NCBI GenBank assembly: GCA_945910005.1
Contig: OX246749.1
Span: 31,331,996-31,395,995 of the forward strand
Direction: 5' to 3'
Source: Isoperla grammatica
Taxonomy: Eukaryota; Arthropoda; Insecta; Plecoptera; Perlodidae
DNA: 64,000 nucleotides
This document shows positions 1-11,162 of this stretch, piece by piece (positions within the stretch are counted from its first letter, which is position 1; each line of letters begins with the position of its first letter). The notes beneath the pieces are model-generated. The model was not told where the DNA came from and did no database searches. It saw nothing but the letters and a program-made list of their open reading frames with translations. The position numbers and the translations under genes are program-made.

Positions 1-1079
1 TGGAGTATATCTGCACCTGTCACTAATATGCTAGAGTACATCTGCACCTGTCACTAATATGCTGGAGTATATCTGCACCTGTCACTAATATGCTGGAGTA
101 TATCTGCACCTGTCACTAATATGCTGGAGTACATCTGCACCTGTCACTAATATGCTGGAGTATATCTGCACCTGTCACTTATATGCTGGAGTACATCTGC
201 ACCTGTCACTAATATGCTGGAGTATATCTGCACCTGTCACTAATATGCTAGAGTACATCTGCACCTGTCACTAATATGCTGGAGTATATCTGCACCTGTC
301 ACTAATATGCTGGAGTACATCTGCACCTGTCACTAATATGCTGGAGTATATCTGCACCTGTCACTAATATGCTGGAGTACATCTGCACCTGTCACTAATA
401 TGCTGGAGTATATCTGCACCTGTCACTAATATGCTGGAGTACATCTGCACCTGTCACTAATATGCTGGAGTAAATCTGCACCTGTCACTAATATGCTGGA
501 GTATATCTGCACCTGTCACTAATATGCTAGAGTACATCTGCACCTGTCACTAATATGCTGGAGTACATCTGCACCTGTCACTAATATGCTGGAGTATATC
601 TGCACCTGTCACTAATATGCTGGAGTATATCTGCACCTGTCACTAATATGCTAGAGTACATCTGCACCTGTCACTAATATGCTGGAGTATATCTGCACCT
701 GTCACTAATATGCTGGAGTACATCTGCACCTGTCACTAATATGCTGGAGTATATCTGCACCTGTCACTAATATGCTGGTACATCTGCACCTGTCACTAAT
801 ATGCTGGAGTATATCTGCACCTGTCACTAATATGCTGGAGTACATCTGCACCTGTCACTAATATGCTGGAGTATATCTGCACCTGTCACTAATATGCTGG
901 AGTACATCTGCACCTGTCACTAATATGCTGGAGTACATCTGCACCTGTCACTAATATGCTGGAGTATATCTGCACCTGTCACTAATATGCTGGAGTACAT
1001 CTGCACCTGTCACTAATATGCTGGAGTATATCTGCACCTGTCACTAATATGCTAGAGTACATCTGCACCTGTCACTAAC
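1..1079. repeat. 31-bp minisatellite, about 35 copies
   Basis: Head-to-tail copies of a 31-bp unit fill the left edge and continue beyond the window. Each unit carries CACCTGT, an E-box of the Snail/ZEB type. Units differ mainly at one site (TATATC or ACATC), and for long stretches the two types alternate, giving a 62-bp higher-order period. No spacers are present and no coding frame is maintained. Confidence 0.97.
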
Positions 1080-1206
1080 ATATTTTACGTTTTAAATTTT
1101 TGGAGCGACTTTAACACAAAGAAATCAGAGGTTTAACGGAGTAGGTGGGCAACAGTTGGAACCTGCTCTTCTGGAGACACTCCCATTCGCAACGTCTAGC
1201 ACTACT

Positions 1207-1400
1207 GCCTGCCGGTCCGCCACTGGTCCCCCACATAGGTTGGCAACAGTTGGGAACTGTTGTTCAAGGGACAGGCCGCCTCCTACCTGCCTGCCGGTCC
1301 GCCACTGGTCCCCCCCATAGGTTGGCAACAGTTTGGAACTGTTGTTCAAGGGACAGGCCGCCTCCTACCTGTCTGCCGGTCCGCCACTGGTTCCCCCCAC
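1207..1400. repeat. 82-bp tandem repeat, about 2.4 copies
   Basis: A GC-rich 82-bp unit containing GCCGGTCCGCCACTGG begins at 1211, 1293 and 1375. The short ORFs across it on both strands are by-products of the repetition. A degenerate earlier partial copy may start near 1145. Confidence 0.85.
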
Positions 1401-1534
1401 CACCGCCGCCGCGCGAGCAGCAGCACCATCGATCGGCTCGCAACACATGGCGGCCGACACTAAAACGCAGCAACGCTCTCCGGCGGGCGCTCGTCAAACC
1501 TCAACTCTCTTGGACCAACTCTTAATTTAACAAG

Positions 1535-2656
1535 GTGTCGTCTAGTCCTGTGCAGTACACCCCACGTCTAGTCAACTGTGTGTGCAGTACACCCCACGTC
1601 TAGTCAACTGTGTGTGCAGTACACCCCACGTCTAGTCAACTGTGTGTGCAGTACACCCCACGACTAGTCAACTGTGTGGGCAGTACAGACCACGTCTAGT
1701 CAACTGTGTGGGCAGTACAGACCACGTCTAGTCAACTGTGTGGGCAGTACAGACCACGTCTAGTCAACTGTGTGTGCAGTACACCCCACGTCTAGTCAAC
1801 TGTGTGTGCATTACAGCCCACGTCTAGTCAACTGTGTGGGCAGTACAGACCACGTCTAGTCAACTGTGTGGGCAGTACACCCCACGTCTAGTCAACTGTG
1901 TGGGCAGTACAGACCACGTCTAGTCAACTGTGTGGGCAGTACACCCCACGTCTAGACAACTGTGTGGGCAGTACAGACCACGTCTAGTCAACTGTGTGTG
2001 CAGTACACCCCACGTCTAGTCAACTGTGCAGTACACCCCACGACTAGTCAACTGTGTGTGCAGTACACCCCACGTCTAGTCAACTGTGTGTGCAGTACAC
2101 TCCACGTCTAGTCAACTGTGTGTGCAGTACAGACCACGTCTAGTCAACTGTGCAGTACAGACCACGTCTAGTCAACTGTGTGTGCAGTACACCCCACGTC
2201 TAGTCAACTGTGTGTGCAGTACACCCCACGTCTAGTCAACGGTGTGGGCAGTACAGACCAGGTCTAGTCAACTGAGTGTGCAGTACAGACCACGTCTAGT
2301 CAACTGTGCAGATCACCCCACGTCTAGTCAACTGTGTGTGCAGTACATCCCACGTCTAGTCAACTGTGTGTGCAGTACACCCCACGTCTAGTCAACGGTG
2401 TGGGCAGTACAGACCAAGTCTAGTCAACTGTGTGTGCAGTACACCCCACGTCTAGTCAACGGTGTGGGCAGTACAGACCAAGTCTAGTCAACTGTGTGTG
2501 CAGTACACCCCACGTCTAGTCAACTGTGTGTGCAGTACACCCCACGTCTAGTCAACTGTGTGTGCAGTACACCCCACGTCTAGTCAACTGTGTGTGCAGT
2601 ACAGACCACGTCTAGTCAACTGTGCGTGCAGTACAGACCACGTCTAGTCAACTGTG
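1535..2656. repeat. 32-bp minisatellite, about 35 copies
   Basis: The unit contains GTCTAGTCAACTGTGTG followed by CAGTACACCCCAC. Two main variants (CACCCCAC and CAGACCAC) are interspersed, and a few units are shortened by 6 bp through loss of a GTGTGT stretch. It lies only about 130 bp from the 82-bp repeat and ends about 220 bp before the 19-bp CRE array. Confidence 0.96.
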
Positions 2657-2877
2657 CAACCGCTACAGTGGAAGAATCATTGGAGTATTTCTTTGTGCGA
2701 TCTTTGATTGATGTGTTGTTGTTCGGATTCAAACGAGTCGAAGATTTAACGACTACGGGAAATGCAGGAACTGGGCCATTTCCTGGTCTGTCTTACTCGT
2801 TCAATTCTTTTCTGGGGAAAACTTAAGTCGGACGGAGTCAAAAGCGGAATCGAGAGCTTTTATCTGAACGAAGCGAC

Positions 2878-2986
2878 TCCACGGGCAAGAAGTGACGTCA
2901 CGGGCAAGAAGTGACGTCACGGGCAAGAAGTGACTCCACGGGCAAGAAGTGACGTCACCGGCAAGAAGTGACGTCACGGGCAAGAC
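2878..2986. repeat. 19-bp tandem repeat with CRE palindromes
   Basis: Six imperfect copies of a 19-bp unit containing CACGGGCAAGAAGTGACGT. Joined units create the octamer TGACGTCA at 2893, 2912, 2950 and 2969. One copy (2931) has TGACTCCA and one has CACCGG. TGACGTCA is the CREB/ATF consensus; function here is unproven. Confidence 0.9.
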
Positions 2987-3591
2987 GGTCGCTTACGTTG
3001 ACAAATTATCACCTTTCTCTGTTTAAAAACTTAACCCTATCATCAAATGCACGAGGGATAATGTAATTGAACCACAAGTGGGATGGGAAACAGTCGAGGA
3101 AGACCAATATTATAGGGTACATGCAGACAGATATGCGATGTACTGGATGCACAGAACTGAGAGACGGACTTCTTGAAGAGGAACTACTTTAAACAAGAAC
3201 TACGTCATCGTGAATGCTGCTGCAACTGATGAGACTAAATAAGATGGACGAATATCATGCAAGAAAAATGTCGTGGATGATATTTTCAAGAAGTTACAGC
3301 AACAACTAAAATCCGTTAATTTTTCAAAACGCAAGTTTATCCGATTGGTACACTAGAATATGTTCTGACGAACCCAACCCATGTGAACTACTTCCCCTCG
3401 CTAGACAATGTCACCCCCACCCCTCGCATTCTGTTGAATGTCTGTTGATCCCTTGGGCAGATAGACGGAGTGACGAATGAACAAGTAGATACATGAAACA
3501 GCAAATGACAAGAGAAACTTCTGGAAATGTTTGATGAAAAGAGAGAATAGTCTATTTGGACATATTCTGCGACAATTGAGAACAACATGGT
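2987..3591. other. No gene seen
   Basis: AT-rich unique sequence between two tandem arrays. The minus-strand ORFs here are short, start in unique DNA and run out of or into the pentamer array; none resembles a known protein. Confidence 0.6.
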
Positions 3592-3832
3592 TTAGGGTAG
3601 AGTAGAGTAAAGTATAGTATAGTAGAGTAGAGTAGAGTAGAGTAGGGTAGGGTAGAGTAGAGTAGAGTTGAGTAGAGTAGAGTAGAGTAGAGTCGAGTAA
3701 AGTAGGGTAGGGTAGAGTAGAGTAGGGTAGGGTAGAGTAGAGTAGAGTAGAGTAGAGTAGGGTAGAGTAGGGTAGAGTAGAGTAGGGTAGGGTAGAGTTG
3801 AGTAGGGTAGAGTAGAGTAGAGTAGAGTAGAG
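3592..3832. repeat. Pentanucleotide array (AGAGT/AGGGT)n
   Basis: About 48 units of a 5-bp repeat in which GAGTA and GGGTA alternate irregularly. The unit is not a multiple of three, so all frames read through as low-complexity LYSTLLYST-type peptides on the minus strand, which explains the long spurious ORFs. Confidence 0.95.
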
Positions 3833-3957
3833 GGAAACAATAGAGGCAGAACATATAGTCAGCTGATAAGAGTCTGCACTGAACACAGGGCAACCAGCAG
3901 CAGAGGAGAAGAGGAAAGAGGGGACAAGAAGGAGAAGAAGAAAGAGGAAAGGATAGG

Positions 3958-4045
3958 CCGCTTAGCCGGTTCCCACAGGAACACCCGTGTTAAGCAACAT
4001 GGGGCTAGGTCAGGAGGAGAGGGTGACCGCTATCCTCCGAAACAT
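3958..4045 (+). repeat. 5S-rRNA-like SINE or 5S pseudogene fragment
   Basis: Several segments fall in the same order and spacing as in 5S rRNA: CCGGTTCC near 3966, GTTAAGCAACAT near 3989 (5S internal A-box region) and GGGTGACCGC at 4021-4030 (C-box region). The 5' third of 5S and some inter-box sequence are diverged, so it is not a functional 5S gene. A 5S-derived SINE head (SINE3 type) or a decayed 5S copy would both fit. The call rests on recalled 5S consensus, not an alignment. Confidence 0.5.
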
Positions 4046-6661
4046 TAGTCACAGCAAATTGGAAGTTTCTAGTCTTATCTCGTCAACTGCTCAGCAGTCC
4101 AGGTAAATTGGTGGAGAAACCTATATGACTGGTAAAAGTTACACCGTCTTTTCGGATGGGACGGTTCGACAAGAGTACACTACGTGCCGGTATCAGTTTC
4201 CCCTCCTCCCTTATTCGTCAACAATTAACATTTGCATTAGTGGGACCACGGGCTATTGCATATTCGTAATAAAATAAATAAATAAATTCACATTTAGAGT
4301 CTACCCACTCAGTAACTAAACTGATTTACAGTGGGGGACTTTAATTTAAAGTGACTAAACCAACCCTGTAGGCTTCGAACACCATCGACGAGTGAGCAAT
4401 AACCAATCAAAGATCGATATTTCAAATACGAAACATATGAATCAGTGATTGGACAGTGCCATGATAAGCATTGGAGTTCATGTATTTTAATCGTTTTTAT
4501 ATTATACATTTATGAATGATGGCAACACAACAGGAATACATGTTCCTCTCATTTGATGCATCCTGTATATCTGTGTCTGTAATCAACACTGCGAGCAGTG
4601 GAGTTTTGTTGCAAATATAATGCATCCCTATGTTCCATTCTGTTTTATTTATGTGTTCTATTATGCATCACTCTAGAGCTCTGCCGGAATATGGAGCCTG
4701 GTCAGATAAATAACTAATATATAAAATGGCTGACGGTGTCAGTTGAATAATACAATTGTTACTATTTAAATGACGTATATGTATTTATTTAAACATAACC
4801 AATGGCGGACTTGTTTGTTCTGCTCACTGAACTAAAAGATTAAAAACCATTCGATAACAGAAAGGCATGTTTTTACAAACCGCTGCCCCGCGGCGAGATA
4901 TAGAACCATGTGAAATATAAATAAATGGCCGTCGGGGTTATTTGTGTTTCAGCGTTGACAACCCTGTATTCCGCGGGGAACGAAACAAGCGGCAACAGCG
5001 CAATATTGACACACGCGTTTGTTATTTCAACCAATCGACGACGGCCGGGAAATATTTTCATATCAAGCGAAAACGAAAACAAAAAATAAAATTCGTGTTT
5101 TTGTTATTATTGGCTTTTGTTTTTGTTGGAAAGCTGAAAAAGAATTGTTTTGTTTGTTTAGTTTCCCTTGGGCGATTGTGTTTTGTTCTTTTGTGTATGT
5201 TTGAATTAAAAAGCGAGTTATTGACGTTTGAAAATGAATTTAATACTTGTAATTCTGCACAATGGAATGAAAGGATAATAAGGACCTGAATTTCACGTAT
5301 CCCTGTAGATATTTCGATGAACTACTAAGCTGTTGGTTCTGGCATGAACTCCAAGTAATCGCCATCAAATAAATAAATGTACTTTTATTGTCTACCCACA
5401 GAGTTACAAGAAGTGATGTTTAATATGCACCAACACAAGTTGTTTTTAAATCAATAATGATAACAGAATGTACGGAAAAGTATATGAGCTAATATTGAGC
5501 TATTGAGTGAGTTAGTATTTATGGTTCTCCGCAAATGAATCAATTTAGTATCGCTCATTTGAATAACCATTCCACCGCCTGTCGCAACGTCCTGCTTCAT
5601 CTACCGCCCTCCAGTGAACGAGTCATATCTCGCTTCCTCAAAACCTGTTGCATTATAAACAAGTAGCGTACCAAACATTGCATTTAATGTTTGTTAAAAG
5701 TTACGGATCTGTCTTAAGTTTAAGTTTAGTAAAATACGTTAATTTCGTACTGTTTTAAGAGTGAGACTATCTCTCAAGAAACTAACAAAGACCCCCGTTA
5801 AATGACAGACAAGAAACAAATCACATCAATCAAACATTCAAACCGTAAAAAATCCAATTTAAAAATGATGTCAATACAGAAAATATATAACCAAACAACT
5901 CCAGAAGTAAATTACTTTTTTGTGTGGACGAATGCGTTTTTCCATCAATTATAAAATTGCTCTACGCACAATGAATCGTCAATTACGTCGGTGTGCGCAC
6001 ATCCACAGCACAATGTGTTTATTGTAGCTTTGTCACGGCGTGAATTTTTTTTCAAATGCCAATTTGTATGAAAACCATCGAACCGGATGTTGCTTTCGCC
6101 GTTTGGTCGCGCAATCAGTCTGTTGAGGGGGCTGTGAACGACAGCAGCATCTCACCGCCTTGCATACTACTACACGATACATCGCCTAGCTAGTCATAAC
6201 GCTTTGCAACCTTCACGTCGCAGATACAGTTGTAGACAAACGACACATTGCGTGCGCAACTGTTTCACCAGCAATAAAATGTTAAAACCACCACCGAATA
6301 TGAAACTGTAGCAAGGACACTTAAGTAAAAACTGGAACATTTTCGGGGTATACGTTCCGCTCCTTCCTCAGACCAAGGAAAATTGCATCGTGGCGTAAAC
6401 TTGATGTATCTACGGCCTATTATATTCTCCAAAAAGTGAAGCAACAAACATTGTATTTGGATAAAATTAACAATTGCAATATTTCTCCAATTGACTCATT
6501 TGATCTAAACGTGACAAGTTTTTCATAGGCCAACTTTTTCGAAGAATATATATAGATTTTTATAATATCCAGCCTCATATGCCTCCACAATGTTCTAAGC
6601 TCTTTGTGTCGAGCACTGTTGTAACTATTTCAAGTGAAATGTAACGAGGGTTGGGTCTTAC
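4046..6661. other. No gene seen; two decayed A+T-rich retroelement tails
   Basis: Mostly AT-rich unique sequence, as expected for an intron or the flank downstream of the TMTC exon at 6662. At 4266-4345 and 5367-5410 there are ATAAATAAATAAA runs beside GTCTACCCAC-type sequence that loosely match the retroelement tails at 10137 and 43786. The plus-strand ORF 4942-5289 has no recognisable domain. The next downstream TMTC exon was not found and is presumably beyond the left edge. Confidence 0.5.
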
Positions 6662-7468
6662 CTTGTGGAAGCTGTGCAGGATGTATCTCAGCTTGGAGCA
6701 GTGAAGCACGATGTCGTACACGATGCAAACTGGCAACACTGTAATACCAATCTCCTTGCAGAGTAGCGCGCACACGGCAAAGAACACACAACCAAAGAAA
6801 TACATCCACTGCTTGACGCTCGTCGCCAAAGCACTTGATTCAAACCACCGCCACCGTCTTTGCACTCCCGTCCTCCGCGCACCGCCTTCCGAACACGATC
6901 CCTCCCTACACCGCTTGTAGACGAAGGTGTTGACATTGTTGTTCTGACACCTGTTCACTGTTTTCTGTTTGCTAGACTGTATAAAGTAACTATTTTCATT
7001 CTGGGGAAGGTTGCGATTATATTTCGTTGAGTTCTCGTTGAGTTTGAAGAAGTAACCATCCTCTTTGCTGTTCTTTAACCGCACGTCCAGGCACGCGACG
7101 CACGTCTTCAGACAGAACTCGGGATCGCCGTCGACGCGCGCGTGAGATGACGTCACTTCCTGTTTCCGGCGCTGTTTCGGGGACCCCCGCTCCCTGCTTC
7201 GTCGGCGCTGCGATCGCTTGGTGGCTCCGTCGCGCAGGCGCACGTGCGCGATGTAGCAGAGGAAGGAGAGCAGGAAGAAGACGCACGAGGAGATGTCTGC
7301 TCGACCGACGATGCCGGCGACGGCCTCGGTGTGGATGGGGTGGGCGGCGAACAGCAGCCCCGTGATGAGGGTTGGAAGCTTCGAGTGGAGGATGTGTCGG
7401 CCGACCCGCACCACTAGCGAGGTGGCCAGGCAGTGTAGCAGGATGTTGACGAGGTGGTAGTGTTGCGC
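6662..7468 (-). CDS. Tmtc: TMTC-family protein, internal exon (transmembrane region)
   Basis: Internal exon of a transmembrane and TPR repeat-containing (TMTC) protein. Family members are multipass ER membrane proteins; the vertebrate TMTC1-4 proteins O-mannosylate cadherins. The 807-nt exon (269 codons, phase 0 at both ends) starts after the acceptor TGTTCCAG at 7469 and ends at the donor AAG|GTAAGA (6661-6657). Seen in it: YHLVNILLHCLATSLVV (residues about 4-20), a hydrophobic stretch with AAHPIHTEAVAGIVGRAD (about 41-58), a membrane segment FFLLSFLCYIAHV, a basic polar loop of about 115 residues, then a membrane stretch ending in CKEIGITVLPVCIVYDIV. The motif order is that of TMTC1/TMTC2. 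The long loop is unusual and could contain an unrecognised intron, though the frame is open throughout. TPR exons would lie at lower coordinates and were not found. Confidence 0.85.
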
Positions 7469-7653
7469 CTGGAACATACACTCTCTTACACTATTACACT
7501 TTTACACTATTACACTCAGATAAAAGAAAATCCTCCTTCTGCTTAGGTTGCCGGTTTTGCTCTTTGCTGTTTTGGTGTTGAAACTTCGAATTAAATGCAT
7601 TGCAATAATGATAAATAAATTAATTAATTACATAAGCTTATGGCGTGTTGTTA

Positions 7654-9842
7654 TGACCAAGAGACAGTGTTAGTGGCTGCAGCTTACCTTGAAGCCACCC
7701 AGCAAGTAGTTTAGTTGACCTAGAGACAGTGTTAGTGGCTGCAGCTTACCTTGAACCCACCCAGCAGGTAGTTTAGTTGACCTAGAGACAGTGTTAGTGG
7801 CTGCAGCTTACCTTGAAGCCACCCAGCAAGTAGTTTAGTTGACCTAGAGACAGTGTTAGTGGCTGCAGCTTACCTTGAAGCCACCCAGCAAGTAGTTTAG
7901 TTGACCTAGAGACAGTGTTAGTGGCTGCAGCTTACCTTGAAGCCACCCAGCAAGTAGTTAAGTTGACCTATACAGTGTTAGTGGCTGCAGCTTACCTTAA
8001 AGCCACCCAGCAAGTAGTTTAGTTGACCTAGAGACAGTGTAAGTGGCTGCAGCTTACCTTGAAGCCACCCAGCAAGTAGTTTAGTTGACCTATACAGTGT
8101 TAGTGGCTGCAGCTTACCTTAAAGCCACCCAGCAAGTAGTTTAGTTGACCTAGAGACAGTGCTAGTGGCTGCAGCTTACCTTGAAGCCACCCAGCAAGTA
8201 GTTTAGTTGACCTAGAGACAGTGTTAGTGGCTGCAGCTTACCTTGAAGCCACCCAGCAAGTAGTTTAGTTGACCTAGAGACAGTGCAAGTGGCTGCAGCT
8301 TACCTTGAAGCCACCCAGCAAGTAGTTTAGTTGACCTATACAGTGTTAGTGGCTGCAGCTTACCTTGAAGCCACCCAGCAAGTAGTTTAGTTGACCTAGA
8401 GACAGTGTTAGTGGCTGCAGCTTACCTTGAAGCCACCCAGCAAGTAGTTTAGTTGACCTAGAGACAGTGTTAGTGGCTGCAGCTTACCTTGAAGCCACCC
8501 AGCAAGTAGTTTAGTTGACCTAGAGACAGTGTTAGTGGCTGCAGCTTACCTTAAAGCCACCCAGCAAGTAGTTTAGTTGACCTAGAGACTGTGTTAGTGG
8601 CTGCAGCTTACCTTAAAGCCACCCAGCAAGTAGTTAAGTTGACCTAGAGACAGTGTTAGTGGCTGCAGCTTACCTTGAAGCCACCCAGCAAGTAGTTTAG
8701 TTGACCTAGAGACAGTGTTAGTGGCTGCAGCTTACCTTGAAGCCACCCAGCAAGTAGTTTCGTTGACCTAGAGACAGTGTTAGTGGCTGCAGCTTACCTT
8801 AAAGCCACCCAGCAAGTAGTTTAGTTGACCTAGAGACAGTGTTAGTGGCTGCAGCTTACCTTGAAGCCACCCAGCAAGTAGTTTAGTTGACCTAGAGACA
8901 GTGTTAGTGGCTGCAGCTTACCTTGAAGCCACCCAGCAGGTAGTTTAGTTGACCTAGAGACAGTGTTAGTGGCTGCAGTTTACCTTGAAGCCACCCAGTA
9001 AGTAGTTTAGTTGACCTGAGACAGTGTTAGTGGCTGCAGCTTACCTTGAAGCCACCCAGCAAGTAGATTAGTTGACCTGAGACAGTGTTAGTGGCTGCAG
9101 CTTACCTTGAAGCTACCCAGCAAGTAGATTAGTTGACCTGAGACAGTGTTAGTGGCTGCAGCTTACCTTGAAGCCCCCCAGCCAGTACTTTAGTTGACCT
9201 AGAGAGTGTTAGTGCTTGCAGCTTACCTTAAAGCCACCCAGCAAGTAGATTAGTTGACCTAGAGACAGTGCTAGTGGCTGCAGCTTACCTTGAAGCCACC
9301 CAGCAAGTAGTTTAGTTGACCTGAGACAGTGTTAGTGGCTGCAGCTTACCTTGAAGCCCCCCAGCCAGTACTTTAGTTGACCTAGAGAGTGTTAGTGCTT
9401 GCAGCTTACCTTAAAGCCACCCAGCAAGTAGATTAGTTGACCTAGAGACAGTGCTAGTGGCTGCAGCTTACCTTGAAGCCACCCAGCAAGTAGTTTAGTT
9501 GACCTGAGACAGTGTTAGTGGCTGCAGCTTACCTTGAAGCCACCCAGTAAGTAGTTTAGTTGACCTAGAGACAGTGTTAGTGGCTGCAGCTTACCTTGAA
9601 GCCACCCAGCAAGTAGTTTAGTTGACCTAGAGACAGTGTTAGTGGCTGCAGCTTACCTTGAAGCCACCCAGCAGGTAGTTTAGTTGACCTAGAGACAGTG
9701 TTAGTGGCTGCAGCTTACCTTGAAGCCACCCAACAGGTAGTTTATTTGACCTAGAGACAGTGCTAGTGGCTGCAGCTTACCTTGAAGCCACCCAACAGGT
9801 AGTTTATTTGACCTAGAGACAGTGTTGGTGGCTGCAGCTTAC
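7654..9842 (-). repeat. 62-bp minisatellite made from the TMTC exon end and 5' splice site
   Basis: About 35 head-to-tail copies of a 62-bp unit fill most of the 2374-bp intron (7469-9842) between the two TMTC exons. Read on the transcribed minus strand, each unit has CACTAACA (branch-point-like), CTGTCTCTAG or TCTCAG (3' splice-site-like), 32 nt ending CTGGGTGGCTTCAAG, then GTAAGC. The 32 nt copy the end of the upstream exon and still encode LNYLLGGFK, with a synonymous TTG for CTG. The array is contiguous with the authentic donor, so it appears to have grown from it. A few units lack 2-4 bp (GACCTGAGAC, GACCTATAC types), and one block of three units near 9168-9300 is repeated at 9350-9480. 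Confidence 0.95.
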
Positions 9843-10008
9843 CTTGAAGCCACCCAGCAGGTAGTTGAGTCTGAAGGACAAGACCACTAGGGGTCGGTAT
9901 GACCCGTGTGACCCAGAGTGTGACAGCGGAGTCCCCCAGAAGTCATCAGTCAGTAGACGGGAGAGGGGGGTGGTCGGTAGGAGGTCCTGGTTGGAGAGTA
10001 TGGCCCGC
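9843..10008 (-). CDS. Tmtc: TMTC-family protein, upstream exon with HSGSHxSYRPL motif
   Basis: This 166-nt exon directly precedes the exon at 6662-7468. The acceptor is CTTCTTTCAG (AG at 10010-10009) and the donor is TTCAAG|GTAAGC (9842-9838). After one base completing a split codon it encodes 55 residues, including [20 protein letters not shown] (about 21-40) and ending LNYLLGGFK. That loop followed by L-N-x-x-L-G-G and then, in the next exon, YHLVN is the family signature between the first and second membrane segments. Phase 0 at the donor matches phase 0 at the next acceptor. The preceding exon, with the signal anchor and acidic luminal motif, was not found to the right. The last 25 or so bases of this exon are copied about 35 times in the following intron. 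Confidence 0.88.
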
Positions 10009-10136
10009 CTGAAAGAAGGGAGAACACAGATTAGTACAAGCACCGTGGTGTGAGATAACCATAGGAAGCTACACACCCTCAGACATATAGAAGTCAAGGG
10101 TAGCAAAGATTTCTACCCCTTTTCCGGACTATTAAG

Positions 10137-10232
10137 TGAGTTTTTTTATTTTATTTAGTTTTAGTTATTTATTTAATGTCTATCCTGTTCAGTTATAAAA
10201 ACTGATTTACAAAGGAGGACCTTAAATAAAAC
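10137..10232 (-). repeat. Non-LTR retroelement 3' tail fragment
   Basis: Read on the minus strand this is GGTCCTCCTTTGTAAATCAG, TTTTTATAACTGAACAGGAT, AGACATTAAATAAATAA, then A/T-rich tail. The same sequence occurs on the plus strand at 43830-43901. The ATAAATAAATAAA end is typical of short-repeat tails of LINE or SINE elements. No reverse transcriptase is present. Confidence 0.65.
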
Positions 10233-10454
10233 TAGGCGATGCAAACATTAATGGAGAAATGAAATAAAATAAAATCACGTGGAAATGCGACATATTAATT
10301 TATAAAAATCGGTATCACCGAAGCACGCAAACCTGCCCACCACGATTCAAAGGTAACAGTTCCTGGGCAAGTTCAGAGGTTCAAGTTCAGCTCGAAATTC
10401 AAAAACCAAGGTTCGTCCATCTCTAACTACTACAGTAGCAAATGTGCGAATGTC

Positions 10455-10968
10455 TTGTTAAAGTTGTGCGATTTGCTGGACCGGCGCCTCCACCAAGACG
10501 CACACGCACATTGTTAAAGTTGTGCGATTTGCTGGACCGGCGCCTCCACCAAGACGCACACGCACATTGTTAAAGTTGTGCGATTTGCTGGACCAGCGCC
10601 TCCACCAAGACGCACACGCACATTGTTAAAGTTGTGTGATTTTCTGGACCGGCACCTCCACCAAGACGCACACGCACATTGTTAAAGTTGTGCGATTTTC
10701 TGGACCGGCACCTCCACCAAGACGCACACGCACATTGTTAAAGTTGTGCGATTTTCTGGACCGGCGCCTCCACCAAAAAGCACACGCACATTGTTAAAGT
10801 TGTGCGATTTTCTGGACCGGCGCCTCCACCAAGACGCACACGCACATTGTTAAAGTTGTGCGATTTGCTGGACCGGCCCCTCCACCAAGACGCACACGCA
10901 CATTGTTAAAGTTGTGCGATTTGCTGGACTGGCGCCACCACCAAGACGCACACGCACATGCATTGTTT
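10455..10968. repeat. 56-bp minisatellite, about 9 copies
   Basis: The unit contains AAAGTTGTGCGATTTGCTGG, ACCGGCGCCTCCACCAAGAC and GCACACGCACATTGTT. It lies about 450 bp upstream (in the minus-strand sense) of the TMTC exon at 9843-10008, probably in the preceding intron. Copies vary at GATTTGCT/GATTTTCT and GGCGCC/GGCACC. The overlapping minus-strand ORF (CVCVLVEAPVQ-type) is repeat translation. Confidence 0.95.
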
Positions 10969-11162
10969 TGTTTACATGACGAAACATGGACGATATAGCA
11001 ATCTTGACTCACAGAGATGGGATCCCTTGTTTTGAATTCGTACTTGTTTTCAATATTAGAGGAATATTGTTCCTTTACCAGTGAAATGTAAATATAAGCA
11101 CAGAGTTTTGAAAATAAATGATATTTTAACTTGTAAATACATTGTTTACGCAAGTGACGCAC

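Noticed and set aside
1..2656. CRISPR-like regular repeats
   Set aside because: The units are head-to-tail with no unique spacers, and the context is eukaryotic; these are minisatellites.
3401..3893. Minus-strand ORFs of LYSTLLYST type
   Set aside because: Pentamer repeat read-through.
4942..5289. 115-residue plus-strand ORF
   Set aside because: Lysine/phenylalanine/leucine-rich AT-biased translation without motif; another ORF overlaps in a different frame.
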